Shown here one piece after another: positions 62,867 through 64,000 of a stretch of DNA of 64,000 nt. A model generated the notes under the pieces. That model was given only the letters and a program-made list of their open reading frames with translations, made no database searches and was not told the DNA's origin. Within the stretch, counting starts at the first letter, position 1; each line of letters begins with the position of its first letter. This DNA is from Ignavibacteria bacterium. GTDB lineage: Bacteria > Bacteroidota > Ignavibacteria > Kapaibacteriales > UBA2268. Position numbers and translations under genes: made by a program. The DNA is taken from assembly GCA_012518115.1 (NCBI GenBank), contig JAAYTD010000043.1, forward strand, positions 1 to 64,000. Direction: 5' to 3'.

Positions 62867-64000
62867 TTATCTTTTGAAACGCCAGCCTTTATCTTCATGT
62901 TCAAAGACCCAGCCAACGATTTTACCTTCATCAAATTCATTAAAGTTACCCCAGTGACTCTCTGTATAGTAGTAACGAGAACCTGTGCTATCACCTTTTA
63001 TATCTTTAGCTTGATCCATTATTTTTCTAATTCTATCTTGCCATTCAATCCAAGTTTTTTCACGCAAATCAACCCAACCTTCATCGCACCACTTATCAAT
63101 ATTTTCTTGCGTTAAATCATATGCTTTTTCAGCACGCTGAACAGGTATTTTAACATCTCTGCCACGCAAGTATTTTTTACCGTCTGGCATTAAAATAACT
63201 AATCCGATAGACAACATTTGTTGTCTTAATTTATCATCATTTCGGATAATTTCTAACGCTTGTTTTGATAACTCTGCAGGTTGCATTGTCATAAATTTAT
63301 TCATAGAACCTGCTATTCTTCTTATCAAATATCCTTCATAAAGTAATTTTGATAAGCGCGGTGGTCCCAGCAATTCAAAAGCAACACTATCTACATTGTT
63401 CTCTTTTTCCATTTTCTTTACTGTCTCTAATGCTACGCTACGTAACATTCCGGCTCTATAAGTCGGACCTAGCGTTGTTGCATCTAATCCTTGAATTATC
63501 TCTTTACCTGAATTACCACCCTGAACTTCAAAAACTAAATATTCTGCAATCTCTTCAGGTGTTACCATTTCCATTTGTCCTAAAGCTGATATAGCTTCAA
63601 ATTCTCCACGTGAGAATAAACCGTTTTCACCTGTATCAATAAAAACAGACTTAAAGACATCACCGCTGTCTTCAACACCCGCATCATCAGCAAATACAAA
63701 TTTTCCTGTTGCAGAATGTGCCTTGTCTAATGGCATATCTAACAAAGGAATAGAACGACCTCTACGTTTTACTTCGCCATAAGCTATTCTTTTCCAAGCT
63801 ATTGTTGCTGCCGGTTTAATTTCCTTAACAATAGGACCGCCCGGAGTTCTTGCAAGTAAGTAAAGTAATAAAGTATGAGCTCCGCCTACAGCAGTTTTAG
63901 CTAAAAGAACTTTTGAAGGACGCTCTTCACTATGAGTATAAGGAATATTTACTCCCATACCACCGGTTCCTGTCGTTCCAATCTTAAAATACATTTTAGT
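62867..64000 (-). CDS. Dehydrogenase-like protein, 3' part only (runs off window end)
   Basis: The minus frame is open beyond 64000 (an ATG at 63994 is internal: two more codons precede it). The visible 377 or so codons start KIGTTGTGGMGVNIPYTHSEE and continue AKTAVGGAHTLLLYLLARTPGGPIVKEIKP, wording that I associate with large NAD(P)-dependent short-chain dehydrogenase/epimerase-like proteins of more than 500 residues. The N-terminal Rossmann part would lie outside the window. No catalytic residue can be pointed to here, so the name is tentative. The stop codon is 67 bases before the start of the surface protein gene. Confidence 0.6.
   Translation of the reverse strand, partial: TKMYFKIGTTGTGGMGVNIPYTHSEERPSKVLLAKTAVGGAHTLLLYLLARTPGGPIVKEIKPAATIAWKRIAYGEVKRRGRSIPLLDMPLDKAHSATGKFVFADDAGVEDSGDVFKSVFIDTGENGLFSRGEFEAISALGQMEMVTPEEIAEYLVFEVQGGNSGKEIIQGLDATTLGPTYRAGMLRSVALETVKKMEKENNVDSVAFELLGPPRLSKLLYEGYLIRRIAGSMNKFMTMQPAELSKQALEIIRNDDKLRQQMLSIGLVILMPDGKKYLRGRDVKIPVQRAEKAYDLTQENIDKWCDEGWVDLREKTWIEWQDRIRKIMDQAKDIKGDSTGSRYYYTESHWGNFNEFDEGKIVGWVFEHEDKGWRFKR

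Overview
The window is AT-rich DNA (about one third G+C by eye) from a member of the Bacteroidota/FCB group, probably a deep branch such as the Kapabacteria/Ignavibacteria side rather than a classical Bacteroidales; that placement is inference. Evidence: two, probably three, large secreted proteins of the type IX secretion (T9SS) class, a PorQ-like T9SS protein, promoters of the Bacteroidota type (TTTG, 19-21 bases, TAnnTTTG) and weak or absent Shine-Dalgarno sequences. It is Gram-negative: heptose kinase, outer-membrane barrels, lipoproteins.

Layout. 1-5.5 kb: 5' part of a secreted surface protein (minus), tRNA-Glu, heptose-7-phosphate kinase, serine dehydratase, M24 peptidase. 5.8-11.4 kb: yajC, a TraB/GumN lipoprotein, a DUF1015 protein, an M15 peptidase, and the tRNA-Gln / prs / rplY unit. 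11.9-17 kb: a 1263-residue vWA/WD40/T9SS surface protein and a lipoprotein. 17.1-18.6 kb: a type II restriction-modification pair whose nuclease closely resembles HinP1I (GCGC). 18.8-23.6 kb: a lipoprotein, a beta-barrel, an enoyl-ACP reductase-like SDR, ymdB and purH.

23.6-27.7 kb is the most unusual part. A four-gene cassette encodes a small secreted protein, a NapH-type membrane iron-sulfur protein, an outer-membrane porin-like barrel and a Tat-exported lipid-anchored polyferredoxin with eight Cys-rich modules. It is bounded by two nearly identical terminator-containing direct repeats. The combination could move electrons from quinol through the periplasm towards or across the outer membrane, an iron-sulfur counterpart of porin-cytochrome conduits. 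This is a hypothesis.

27.8-34.5 kb is a tight plus-strand operon (secreted CBM9-like protein, aspartate kinase, adenine deaminase, rfbA, histidine kinase), followed by a DUF374 acyltransferase-like gene and an M13 peptidase. 37.7-46.2 kb holds WG-repeat, PHP, phytoene/squalene synthase-like, PorQ-like, pyrH, a PAS histidine kinase, an inositol monophosphatase family gene and pdxB. 46.2-57.7 kb holds a BatD-like protein lacking its export signal, trpS, mnmE, a flavin reductase, an O-methyltransferase, recA, a barrel, recQ and a HIT protein. 57.8-64 kb: a 1678-residue T9SS protein and the 3' part of a dehydrogenase-like gene.

Five intergenic regions carry mosaics of short palindromic repeats (around 2.5-2.9, 5.55-5.7, 7.2-7.3, 35.1-35.3 and 48.7 kb). 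No insertion sequence, prophage, rRNA or CRISPR array was seen.
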